64,000 bases of DNA from Bolinopsis microptera. Lineage: Eukaryota > Ctenophora > Tentaculata > Lobata > Bolinopsidae. Positions 45,701 to 55,977 of this stretch are shown here, piece by piece; positions within the stretch are counted from its first letter, which is position 1; every line of letters begins with the position of its first letter. The notes under the pieces were generated by a model, which saw only the letters and a program-made list of their open reading frames with translations, was not told the origin of the DNA and made no database searches. The stretch is taken from assembly GCF_026151205.1 (NCBI RefSeq), contig NC_087077.1:14854983-14918982 (forward strand), given 5' to 3'. The position numbers were made by a program, and so were the translations under genes.

Positions 45701-48700
45701 ACTTTTAATAAGATCCTCTTTTTGACATGCCACTTTACTTTGTTATGAAATTGATCAAATGATTTCTCAAAATATCGACAATAGACACTAGACAGTTTAG
45801 GTTTTTTTAAAGCCATCCAGAATTTTGACAAAACTTGTTCTTCAAATTAATTATTTACACGAGTAATAGTCTTACAGTTCAACGCCATTGATCCCAAAGA
45901 TAATTTTCGTCTTTCAAGTCATTTTCTTCAAGAATAGTCAACAAAGTTGCTATTCAAAATGTATCTGTCTGTACCATTTCTTGTAATTCTATCGCTGTCG
46001 ATGTTTTCAATGAAAAACCAAAATTCCTTCACAGAAATATAAGAAATGGCTCCACTTAACCCAGAGGAGAACTTATCAGACCCAAAACTGCCAAAGTTCA
46101 AAGATCAAGTTTTTGACGATATCAAGAGATCCTGTCGGTCAGCAGACAAACTTTGGACGGATCCTGAATTCGGTCCAAATGAAAGGTCTCTGTGGGAGGA
46201 AACGCCCAAGATGGATAACATAGAATGGAAGCGTGTCCATGACATTAGCAAAGAAGCACGACTCTTCATCAAGGGTCACAGCGAGGATGACGTCCGGCAA
46301 GGATACATTGGTGACTGCTGGTTTGTGGCGTCCGTAGCTTGCTTCGCTCTGCAAGACTCTCTCGTCAAAAAGGTTATCCCGAGTTACGAGAAACAAGAGT
46401 TGAACTCGGAGGATTACTGTGGTGCCTTGTTGTTCCGATTCCACAGGTTTGGAGAATGGATGGAGGTGGTGGTGGACGACTATCTGCCCACAAGGAACGG
46501 TAAACTTGTCTTTATGTTCGGCAAGAATCCTAACGAATTCTGGGCTGCTTTTTTGGAGAAAGCCTATGCTAAGTTAGCAGGTTGCTACGGAGCATTATCT
46601 GGTGGAGCATCAGCTGACGCCCTTAATGACCTCACAGGTGGAATCAGTCAGAAGATAGACTTCTATGACGTGGGACGCAGTTTTAGTGCCCGTGTGAAAG
46701 TGTACAAGCAGCTCCAGAAGGCGCTGTCTCGTGGCGCACTAGTTGGTTTGGGTATCCAGATGATGGAGGGGGAAGGAGTGGAGGCAAGCAGAGACAACGG
46801 TTTGTTTGCTGGACATGCTTACAGCCTACTCAGGTGCTTTGACCTACCGTTAGAATCTCTTGGTATTGATGGTAAGCGCGAGCTGGTCAAGGTAAGGAAC
46901 CCATGGGGTGAGGCAGAGTGGAACGGCAGTTGGGGGGATGACTATGTATTATGGTCGGTCATCGCAAAAGCAGATAAGGATGCTTTGCAGTTTACAAACG
47001 AAGACGATGGAGAATTCTGGATGGAGCTTGATGATCTGATGGACAACTTCAACAACATGACCATCTGTAGGATGATAAACACAGATCCTAGCGGTGGAGA
47101 TGATTGTTGGCACCAAGCCCAAGTCAAATCAGCCTGGATACCAGGTTCTACGGCCGGGGGTTGCACCAATTATCTGGACACCTTCTTCACTAACCCGCAA
47201 GTACAGTTCAAGATAAATCACCAACACGACGAGACGGTGCAGATAGTCCTGGAACAGAAGGACATGAGAATATCGGAGAAGGATAACATGTCCATCGGTT
47301 ACATGATCTTTAAGGTGGCGGATGATAACACGGAAAAGGTGGATTCTGTGATGGATATTCTGGAGATCCCAGCTAGCACCAACTTAATTAATAAACGTCA
47401 GCTGTACAATAAGTTTGAGCTGGATGTTGGGACCTACGTTATCATACCCTCTACCTTTGATCCTAATGTGAAGGGAGAGTTTCTCCTCAAGATTTTCACT
47501 GAGAATGAAGCTTACGTTACTGAACTGCATTAGGGATATGAGAACTCATTGTTTATTTAAACTTGGAGTTAAAGACAATTGTTTCACAATTCTCTGTTAT
47601 GATCTATAATTTCTGAACTCGTTAAACTTGAAATATCTTTTGATTATAATCTATCTTATGATATTTATTCCGGGTTTACTTTTATTGACCGTTAAACTTT
47701 GTTTTTGAAATGGTGCTTATTGTGTAAAAAATAGGCAACAATTATTAATTATTAATATTACCTTTTGCCACTTGGGAGGAAGAAAATTACACACTTGATT
47801 TCTAGGATGTATAATTGTAATGAAAAATATATAAAAATACTTATCAAATATATAATTGTCTGATTTTTACGTTACAAATTAATAATATCAAAGCGCTTCT
47901 CTAGCTCTAGGGTTTGCGGCAGCAGCAGAACCTGTAGTACGTGATATCAATGCCTTTTCTGTTGATTTAACTTCATCAAACGCAACATTAGTGTTTCCCG
48001 GAGTGGCACAACCGTAGTTGTAGAAATAACCAATCGGTGCAGTGTAGGAGGTAGCTTTCCCGAAATTACCTTGTATTGCTACGTCAGCATCACATGCTGG
48101 AGTGGATGTATCAGCACATTGAGCAGTACAAGATCTAGTGTTCTCCTTCGCTAGGACGATATTAGCCCAGGGTCCCGTGCCTCCAGAAGCGGTGCTGCCT
48201 CTACAAGCTGCTGCTGATGCCACGTGCAGACTGTACCATGCCACCTCCTTCTTCATTTCCATCATCTCCTCGCGCACTGCATCCACCTCCTTCTTAGCCT
48301 CCAACTCACTCCTCATAGCTTCTCTTACTGAGATCCGAGTCATCTCTTCTTCTATAGAGCAGGAGTTTACTACGGACACTAGCACAGCCACAGTAATGAT
48401 AGCGGTCAGCATGATTTTATTCTTTGCTTTAATGTTGGAATGATGAAAGTTAGTTGGTAATAAAAACTGTCTATAACTTGTGATAGTTTAATATTAAAAT
48501 ATTCAGGATGATATTTGTCATGAATTCTGACATTTAATTGTGAAAATTGACTGACAAGGACCGGCTAGTCCGCTCACGCCTCTATAAAAAATTAGCAACA
48601 AATGATATAAAATTGTTACACGAAAACTGAACGTATTTAAAAGAAATAAACTCATATTCTGAGATCCCTAGATCTAGGATCAGGACCACTGGACTAGGTC

Positions 48701-51700
48701 CCGATAACGAGTTTCTCACAAGATAACAAACTGGGACCGTCAACACTTGAAGAAATAGTAACTTCGATCGATTTCGGTATAATGAGATGATGATATGTGA
48801 CTTTGAATGATATCCAATGTGGACAATGGCTCGGAGACTGAAGAAATAATAATTATTATAACAAAAGTCAAAACAGTTCCCTCAACAGCAACATGAACAG
48901 TATTGTGAGTAACTTACGTGACCACAAGTACTTTATCATAATAAAGTTTGACATACGAATCTGCACAAAACGTACCTCAACATTTGATGACAGGAACTGT
49001 GGGACCTCTAAAGTAACACCTCCACCTCCGTTCTCTATATCCACAACCACCAGACCAGAGGTCTCCTCTTCCTCATTCTCCTCCTCCTCACCACCTGGTA
49101 GTAGCACTACCGACCTGCTCTGTTTGAGGCCGTGTCGGGGCGGTTTGTGGCGTGGTAAACGATGTGATTTTGATCGTCGTACCACGTGACGCTTGCACGT
49201 GCACGCTTCTTTAAAACAGTCAGGGTTACCACATGTCTTCCTCCTGAAACAATAAGGAGCATTAGTAAATTAGCGTGACAGTTTATTTGGTTTTAACTTG
49301 GAACACACATTACCAAATTCTTCGCTAAACAGTAAAGATTCATTTTTGTTAACATAAAAATAAAAGAAAGTCTAAATGTGTGAGCACGATATGCTTTATT
49401 CAAGATATCAACTGACCTATCTTTTCTGTGTGTATTCTGATGAGGTGACTGCTGTGGGGTGTTGAGTGGGGTGTCGTCCCCTGGTTCCGTACTTCCTACA
49501 CTTTCTTCCTGCAGTAGTATAATTCGTCTTACATCGTGTTATTATTCCACTTATTAACAATCACTATGTATTATACTTAGAGTTCTCCAGTGACTATGTA
49601 ATATCCACTTAAAGTCAGGGAGGAGGAATGGAGCGGGTTAGGAGCCTGACTGCTATATGATCGGCATTCTTGGAAACAAGAACTCGAGTTCTTTGTAAAT
49701 GGAGTGATAATTTCTTGAATTATTAAGGGTTATCAATGAACGTAAAAATAGGGACGTATTTGAGTTTGGGATTTTGAACCTCCACATAATCCTGAATCAC
49801 ACACATTTACCCTTTTTGAATCCGCCCTAAAAGAAATCCTGGCTACGCGAGCTGAACTCAGGACTCTACAAGTTTCCCGGACACCTTCCCTCGAGAAGAT
49901 AGAGATAAAAGCGAGTAGAAAGATAAGAATAGTGTCGTGACAGCAGCAAACCCAGCACCAGCACCGAGAGATGCTAATCATTTTGTGATTATGAATTCCT
50001 AATACGTCTAGATCTAGCGACGTTGTGTGGGTTGCTGGTCAGTGGGTTAATAATTCTGCACTGTTGAGACTTCCGCTCGCAAGCACGCTTGTTCCTAGCT
50101 CGGTTTTCTTGAATGAAAGCAGCCACACATCATTAGAACGAGTACCATATCCCGGAACAGAAAAGAAGATAACGATGAAGTGGTAAATGAATAAGGATGC
50201 TTCAATACTTGGTAATACTGAGGTGATGTGATAAATATCATGTGCATGCGTTCAAACGCTAAAATTAAAAATTCTCTCAGACATATTATAAGTCAGTTAT
50301 TTAAATTCAGAAAGTTCACACTATTGAAATAACAACTTTCTCGAGACTATTTTGACTAGTAATTTTCAATTAGTTTATCTTCCCGTTAAAATGGTGTCAA
50401 AACGCCATTAACAATTACTAATTAATTGGTTATGTGAAATATGCATATTCCGCAGTTCGCACATTGCAGATAGTTCATGCACGTGACCCCGTTAAATAAC
50501 ATAGATCACACAAACGAACACAATTCGTCACACATTTTGTCACACATTTTGTCACACATTTTGTCACACATATTGTCACATATTTTTTCACACCTCAGTC
50601 CGTTCCTCAGTGCCCCAGTACCACACACTCGCCGCCTGAACTCCTGAGGGGGTAACGCTGTTACCGTGACAACATCTTTAGTCTTTACTCAGGAGAACAA
50701 ACATACTTCAAGGGGGTAACACGAGGCAAATTACTACTGATATTATATTGAAAAGATTTACGATTTCCGTTGATACTAAATGATCTCCAACCTAAGAGCA
50801 GCTGATGCTAAACGGATACAATGGTTTTATCAGGTTTTACAGCTTTACTGAGTTGCTTATGTGAAATTAATCAATAAATCGAATCAAGAAAGTTGTCATT
50901 AGCATAGTTAATTTGCATAGTTTAGATAGTGAAGAACATAATGTTGAACTGAGGCTGGAACAGCTGTGAGTGTGTGCACTGCAACCTTTATACACTCTAT
51001 AAACAGTGAGCACCATGTATAATATACAGTGCATAATATACAGTGTATAATATATATATAAGATAAACTGTGTGCACTGTATATTATACATGTATAATAT
51101 ACAGTGCACACAGTTTATCTTGCACTTAGTGACATCTGTGGCGCAGACGTGCAGCATTCTTGAAAAGATACCTGCAATACCTGCGAGAAACCCTGCACCA
51201 ATGCTCATCACGTCGCGTGTATTCATTCCACGTGCAATTCCCCACTTCTCAAACTTGCACGTGCAAATCTAGAGAAGCACCGGGTTAATCCTTGCTGTCA
51301 ACACTCATCACGACAAGTATGACGGGGAGGTCTTTGGTGGCAATATTGTATCACTATCAGCAACAAATTGAAACTTCTCAAAATATACAGACAGTTTTGA
51401 TACAGTAATACGACGAAATCAAATTAACACTCGTCTATAATCGAAAGGTAAATAGCCAATTACTGTGTAGTCAAGGAAGCAGGTGTTGTAATTGAATGGC
51501 TGTGTGTAAATGAGTTGTCATGGTTAATTGAAAATATGAGCATATATTATGTTAATAGTCATCCAATCTTCACATCAGATATTAACCCCCCCCCCCCCCC
51601 CCCCCCCAATATTTTCCATTTTATGTTCAATGAATGACTTGGGAGGTTGCATAATTACTATGAACACACTTGGCTGCAGTTCAAAAATTAATTATTTAAT

Positions 51701-53691
51701 ACATACAGCACTAATTTGGGACAATCAAATAATGAAATAATGTAAAAGGGTGTCACTTAAAATAAAGCCAAAGACAATTTACTCGACGGCGCGCGAGCCT
51801 TTCTCTTCCTCCACCGAAACTAAGCCGGAATTCGGTAGATAAAGGACAATGATAGCCATGCCAGACTGGAAGTTCATTGCTACAAGAACATTTTACGATG
51901 TCCGTAAATATTTGTTTCAAATATTACATTTACAGACTCAAACTCAAAGTTGAAGACTACGCAGTCCAGCGTGCGGGTCTGTAGGATATGAACCCACAAC
52001 ACAGTAGCGAAATTAAATATCTACTTTGTAGCTTTAAATATGTCCAAAAACAACAGTTGAAGCTAGTAACTCCATAAACAATGATTTTACAATTTCTTAC
52101 GACTTGAAAGACGACTTAAGAGACAATTATAAAGGTACCTGAATGTTAATGAGGTTGACAGTCTGTATCAGAGGAATCTGAAACTTCCTAGTGAGATGAT
52201 AGGAGTGAGGGAGATCAGGGTCTTCTTCTTCTGTTTCTTTTATATCACAAATTACGCTGGTGCTGTAAATTGAGAGAAGGTAACAGAATTTGGCGAGAAA
52301 GGTGCACCGCCTCGCTTATTATTTAGGAGTCTGGGGTGTAAAATCTATCACTTTCGCCTTGTATTACGTTCAATGGGACTAGACCTAATATAAATAAATA
52401 TATTGTAGCGACAGCCGACAAGGCCAAGTCGAACTTACTGTAAATCAGGAAAAGAGACAGTTATGTAAATGAACTTACTCTAAAACGGGAAAAGAGACGG
52501 TTATGTTTACTCTGAAAACACTGCTGAAGTTCATGAAGCCCTTAATAAACAAGTTCTCCATGCTACCATTAAATTCCTCCACTTTGGGGTCGTAGTCATG
52601 ACAATTCAGTGCGGAGTCAAGGTTACCAAGACTCTCCCGATTATCCTGACTAAGATTACAGTGGGAAACAATCTCTGCGTTTACTGTGAAGTAAGACGGC
52701 ATTGTTTGGCTCTGAAACTCAAACTTGTGCTTTTTGTTGTCAACTCTGAAACTTGATTTAGATTAAACTGACATTTAGATTTTTATCACCGGACAATTTT
52801 ATTTACTTTATGCTTATTTTTGCCACCGCAATGGGTAATTACAAATTATAAAAATAATCGATAAATGTGGGCTGATTTTACACTCTTTTTGTTTGTTTTC
52901 GTGAGAAGCGGTTCCCCTTTAGAGTTGTATTTATTACGTCTTATCCTGATTCCCTATCTGTAAATTATATGTCAATATATGTACTTAGATCACCAACGAT
53001 CATTCTTAAAATGAAATCGATGACTCCATAATAGTAATACCAACTAATTAATTAACTAATTAATTAATTGCAACCTCATACTTACCCTGACTGAGGGCAG
53101 ATTCCCGAAAACTCTTCACAGAAGTAGCTTTCGTTGATGTATCTCGTTTGGTGACAGACAAATTTAGCCTGAGATTGTTGGCAAGTGGGAAAAATTGACG
53201 TTACTTTAGGAAAAAGTTACTGATAGTCGGATTAATTTAAGGAATCTTTTAGCAACAGTGTGTGACGGTAACGGGTAAGCCAGGCTTGTTTTCCAACTGC
53301 AGTTTCGCCTGTTTGAAATTTGAATCATTTTTACCAATTGTGGTAAAAATGAATTTGGGGAGCAAGTACTATTTAGCACTAATTTCCAGCCCTCCAATAA
53401 ATCTTAACGTGCTGTTTAAAGTCGATTCAGCAAAATTATTCGTTAAACAACTTCGAATTTGTTGGATTCAATGAGCATTAATTTGTTTTATGGAAACAAG
53501 TTCTAACGATCTTATATCAGCTTGAATCAAGGTGGTTTCGCCCTTTTATTCCACAAAATATACAAATTGAACTTAACTACTTTGTAAGTGAAAATTTGTG
53601 TGAAATTAGAGGCCAAAGAGGGTACATGTACCTTTTGCATTCGTTCTTCCATTTTAGAAACAAAACTCCTTTTATAGTTTAAACGAGAAAT
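42736..53691 (-). CDS. Probable single-pass membrane protein, ten exons, about 414 residues, family not recognised
   Basis: Exons 5' to 3': 53632-53691 (Met at 53652), 53086-53168, 52479-52745, 52139-52262, 51172-51268, 49885-49973, 49417-49508, 48976-49243, 44659-44776, 42736-42821. Phases match throughout to a TAG stop. The N-terminal half is cysteine-bearing with N-glycosylation sequons (YINESYFCEEFSGICPQSG, SHCNLSQDN, FNGSM, MNFSS, VNITV), as in an ectodomain. Exons 5-6 join into a glycine-rich hydrophobic segment (SIGAGFLAGIA + ASLGAGAGFAAVTTLFLSFY), the likely membrane span. The tail is cytosolic-like: CGNPDCFKEACTCKRH, an Arg/Lys-rich stretch, an acidic run (EEEENEEEE) and DSDSEDEV. 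No signal peptide is seen at Met 53652, so a 5' exon may be missing, possibly beyond the MMP gene. Exons 1 and 6 are the least certain. Function unknown. Confidence 0.6.
43018..44633. repeat. 31-bp minisatellite (about 52 units) filling the last intron of the membrane-protein gene
   Basis: Unit GAGGAGTGTAGTGGGTTAAG plus AAGGTAGGTAT, highly homogeneous, with G/T variation in GGTA[G/T]GTAT. It fills nearly the whole intron 42822-44658, starting about 25 bases after the donor in sense direction. The sense strand of the unit is pyrimidine-rich and contains neither GT nor AG. Confidence 0.95.
46046..47533 (+). CDS. Calpain-type cysteine protease (495 residues), intronless, nested in an intron
   Basis: ATG at 46046 is preceded by in-frame TAA two codons upstream (TAA GAA ATG), fixing the start. 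The CysPc protease core carries the full triad: Cys91 in RQGYIGDCWFVASV, His257 in GLFAGHAYSLLRC, Asn285 in VKVRNPWGEAEWNGSW. The C-terminal third (about residues 350-495: CWHQAQVKSAWIPGSTAGGC ... VDSVMDILEIPASTNLINKR, YVIIPSTFDPNVKGEFLLKI) is the calpain C2-like (CBSW) domain. There is no penta-EF-hand domain, so it is a non-classical two-domain calpain. Calpains cleave cytosolic targets in a calcium-dependent way. The gene lies on the opposite strand within the 4.2-kb intron 44777-48975 of the membrane-protein gene. No intron seen. Confidence 0.95.
   Translation: MAPLNPEENLSDPKLPKFKDQVFDDIKRSCRSADKLWTDPEFGPNERSLWEETPKMDNIEWKRVHDISKEARLFIKGHSEDDVRQGYIGDCWFVASVACFALQDSLVKKVIPSYEKQELNSEDYCGALLFRFHRFGEWMEVVVDDYLPTRNGKLVFMFGKNPNEFWAAFLEKAYAKLAGCYGALSGGASADALNDLTGGISQKIDFYDVGRSFSARVKVYKQLQKALSRGALVGLGIQMMEGEGVEASRDNGLFAGHAYSLLRCFDLPLESLGIDGKRELVKVRNPWGEAEWNGSWGDDYVLWSVIAKADKDALQFTNEDDGEFWMELDDLMDNFNNMTICRMINTDPSGGDDCWHQAQVKSAWIPGSTAGGCTNYLDTFFTNPQVQFKINHQHDETVQIVLEQKDMRISEKDNMSIGYMIFKVADDNTEKVDSVMDILEIPASTNLINKRQLYNKFELDVGTYVIIPSTFDPNVKGEFLLKIFTENEAYVTELH
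47888..48412 (-). CDS. Small secreted cysteine-containing protein with coiled coil (174 residues)
   Basis: Starts MLTAIITVAVLVSVVNSCSI, a clear signal peptide (cleavage likely near VNS/CS). Residues about 20-60 are charged and heptad-like (EEEMTRISVREAMRSELEAK, KKEVDAVREEMMEMKKEVAW), a probable coiled coil. The C-terminal half is a glycine/threonine-rich domain with five or more cysteines (CRGSTASGGTGPW, CTAQCADTSTPACDADV, YFYNYGCATPGNTNVAFDEV), presumably disulfide bonded. This could be an oligomerising extracellular protein; I do not recognise the family. It lies within the same intron as the calpain, sense to the host gene and tail-to-tail with calpain (stop codons about 350 bases apart). 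No intron seen. Confidence 0.7.
   Translation of the reverse strand: MLTAIITVAVLVSVVNSCSIEEEMTRISVREAMRSELEAKKEVDAVREEMMEMKKEVAWYSLHVASAAACRGSTASGGTGPWANIVLAKENTRSCTAQCADTSTPACDADVAIQGNFGKATSYTAPIGYFYNYGCATPGNTNVAFDEVKSTEKALISRTTGSAAAANPRAREAL
51061..51120. repeat. Perfect 60-bp palindrome without spacer
   Basis: AGATAAACTGTGTGCACTGT ATATTATACA at 51061-51090 is followed directly by its exact reverse complement at 51091-51120. Neighbouring 51005-51060 contains further partial copies of TATAATATACAGTGCA. It lies in an intron about 50 bases beyond the donor of the exon ending at 51172. Confidence 0.97.
51586..51607. repeat. Poly-C tract (22 bases)
   Basis: Uninterrupted C homopolymer in an intron of the membrane-protein gene; companion of the tract at 30972-30992. 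Confidence 0.9.
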
Positions 53692-54366
53692 CTGAAAGCA
53701 GAAAGTATCACAAATTTAATGAACAACAAATATATAATAAACGCTCTGCAAGACTCAAATGTCTCCAATGTCTCCAATTCATTGCCCCTTGGCCTTACGA
53801 GCGATTATCAAACTAAGATGATAAATGTACAATGAACATACTCCATTGTACATTATGTATTTACCATTTCTGACGGCAGTATCAATTAATAAACAGAGGA
53901 GATAACAAATGATACGAAATGTTAAAGTGAGCGACTCTTGTTATCTTTACATATTATCACTTTTCCAACTATCCCTACATTATCACAAAATATTCACAGT
54001 CTATTATCATCATCACATACGGCTGATGATTCTAATTCTCAACATTGAAAATATTTTAACTCGGAAAGTGAAAATTATGCTTTAGAGTTTAGCCACTGTA
54101 ATCAATATTTAATCAGTTATTAGGATATATTCTTAAGAACAAGTCTCTTAAACAAGTCTGTGTTAAAGTATTGTATCAATTGTATTGCATGAATAATAAA
54201 TGTTTAAAATATGACCGGTAGTGACAATTTAAGCAGGAAATAGAAGTTTCTAGCCCCAAAGACCCTAAAATTAAATCACCGACCATCTTACTAATAGTTC
54301 AAACTTCTCCGCCAGTCTTCAAAGATCAGTTTTTGAACTTGTTCAGTCAATCAATCTCCAAAGTGA
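53692..54366. other. Between the membrane-protein gene and the MMP gene
   Basis: AT-rich; 3' flank of the MMP gene on the minus strand. No exon recognised, although a signal-peptide exon for the downstream gene is missing and could lie here or further up. Confidence 0.35.
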
Positions 54367-55977
54367 TCAACCAGCTTTCAAAGTCTTCACACTCCCTTTA
54401 CCTTCCCCATACTTCTTCCTTATCCCCAAAATATCGTCCTCAAACAACCTGTCCGACCCTGACCAGCCTTTAGTCTCCGCATCGTACACCGGAATCATGA
54501 CAGTGTCCGCAACATCCGAGTGCTCGAGCCCCAGAGCATGTCCAAACTCATGAACAACAAAGAACCTGAGGTTGATCCCTCGGTCCGAGTTCCAGGAGTA
54601 GGTCTCGTCGTTATCAAAGTGGATGTGACCACCCCGAGGAAAGTAAGCGTGTCCGACCACCCCGCCAGGGCCGTCAAATGGGTCATCGTTCTTTGGTGAG
54701 CTTATGTTCTTCTTAGGGTGCTCTCCACTCACAAAAAAGATTGTGAAATCCGCTGACTCTGCTTCAGCCGCTCCTACCTCCCTGAAGAATATTGGAGCTA
54801 CTTCCGTCCATCTTTTAATGCCTTCTTCGATTTCCCTCTTGCATACGTTAAGAGGCATGGTGTTCGTACAGTTCTTCACATGGTATGTTAGCTCTTTTTT
54901 TGGTGTTCCTGTTTTCCACGCGCGTTTTCTCAACACATATCGTTTAGAGCGGACATTCTTGATCTTCCTATTCCGACCAAATTTCTTTTTCCTTTTCTTT
55001 TTACTGGACGGTATATCACGCATACCACACCTATCTTTTTTCAACTTCTTGATCGTCGAATAATCAAGTTTATTGGTCACCGCTAAACCGTTAAATTTCT
55101 GAAACTCCCCAATAGCCTTCTCTATCTCACAGGGTGTAGCAAATTCATCCCACTTGTCCAAATCCTGCAGTCTACTCTCTGAAAGTTTCATGGCTTTTTG
55201 AAGGTACCCGAAGGCCAGCAGGTATCCCAGTACTGTGCTCGTTTCTCCAGCCACATTGTTCAGAGCTTTGATAAATCTAAGTGAGATAGGTCGCTTAGTA
55301 TCAAGATCTCCTTCCTCAACGTTTAAATCACCAGGATCCTGCCCAATATTCCCCAGAATCCTCCTCAAAATGGACAGTTTGTTTCTCAGTTGGTGTTTGA
55401 CTAACGGTTTGTGAGATCGCAGCCGCTGGTACCTAGCTGTCAGTTTGAAGATGCGTCTCTTCACCTCCAGCTCAAACGTTGAGTCGGAATCTTCAAACTT
55501 CCTCTCCCGAGCCAAACAATCCACTAAGTCAAGCTGACCTGCGTTTTCGCTGTCGATACTACTGACAATTTCCTCTATCTGACCAGGAGGCTCAGGAGAT
55601 AAAAGGGACTGGGTGGGACCAGTGATGAAGTCGCCGTAATCAAACTGAGTGATCACCTTGTTTTGTGAACCGTCAAACTTATCTTCTGTCTCCTGACGGT
55701 CAATATTTGAGCCATCTCTTACGGGTTCGTAACTCTTTCTGGAAAACACGCCGTTGTCTTCAATCTCACCCTCCTCTGGGTCAGGAGCAGTTGTTATCGG
55801 TAGCAGGCCATAACTAGAAGAACTGGAGAGGGTCTCTTTAACGCCAGTCCAAATACCTGGGGGTCCTCTCCAAATACCCCCAGCCTTGTCATGATAAACA
55901 TAAGCCGAAGATGTGTCGAAAAGGAGCAGGGCTGCAAAGCACAGAAACATGTTCCTAGCGCAACAAATCAACAACAC
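54367..55977 (-). CDS. Matrix metalloproteinase without hemopexin domain (536 residues), intronless
   Basis: Signal peptide in the first 26 residues (NMFLCFAALLLFDTSSAYVY). A long pro-region of about 320 residues ends in a peptidoglycan-binding-like fold (EKAIGEFQKFNGLAVTNKLD) and the cysteine switch, here KKDRCGMRDI with Cys317 where the usual motif is PRCGxPD. A basic stretch (KKKRKKKFGRNRKIKNVRSK, then RYVLRKRAW) offers furin-type cleavage sites. The catalytic domain has the zinc site VVHEFGHALGLEHSD (His476, Glu477, His480, His486) and Met-turn VMIPVYD, with the structural Ca/Zn segment DDPFDGPGGVVGHAYFPRGG HIHFDNDE. It ends soon after the catalytic domain with no hemopexin repeats, like matrilysin-type MMPs. 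Secreted, degrading extracellular matrix (family knowledge). The pro-region is far longer than the usual 80 residues. Confidence 0.93.
   Translation of the reverse strand: MLLICCARNMFLCFAALLLFDTSSAYVYHDKAGGIWRGPPGIWTGVKETLSSSSSYGLLPITTAPDPEEGEIEDNGVFSRKSYEPVRDGSNIDRQETEDKFDGSQNKVITQFDYGDFITGPTQSLLSPEPPGQIEEIVSSIDSENAGQLDLVDCLARERKFEDSDSTFELEVKRRIFKLTARYQRLRSHKPLVKHQLRNKLSILRRILGNIGQDPGDLNVEEGDLDTKRPISLRFIKALNNVAGETSTVLGYLLAFGYLQKAMKLSESRLQDLDKWDEFATPCEIEKAIGEFQKFNGLAVTNKLDYSTIKKLKKDRCGMRDIPSSKKKRKKKFGRNRKIKNVRSKRYVLRKRAWKTGTPKKELTYHVKNCTNTMPLNVCKREIEEGIKRWTEVAPIFFREVGAAEAESADFTIFFVSGEHPKKNISSPKNDDPFDGPGGVVGHAYFPRGGHIHFDNDETYSWNSDRGINLRFFVVHEFGHALGLEHSDVADTVMIPVYDAETKGWSGSDRLFEDDILGIRKKYGEGKGSVKTLKAG

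Noticed and set aside
50010-50125. Possible exon (ENRARNKRACERKSQQC) of the membrane-protein gene
   Set aside because: It fits the phase of its upstream neighbour but has a weak donor (GTCGCT), and would compete with the exon at 49885-49973, which continues the membrane span and also fits phase.
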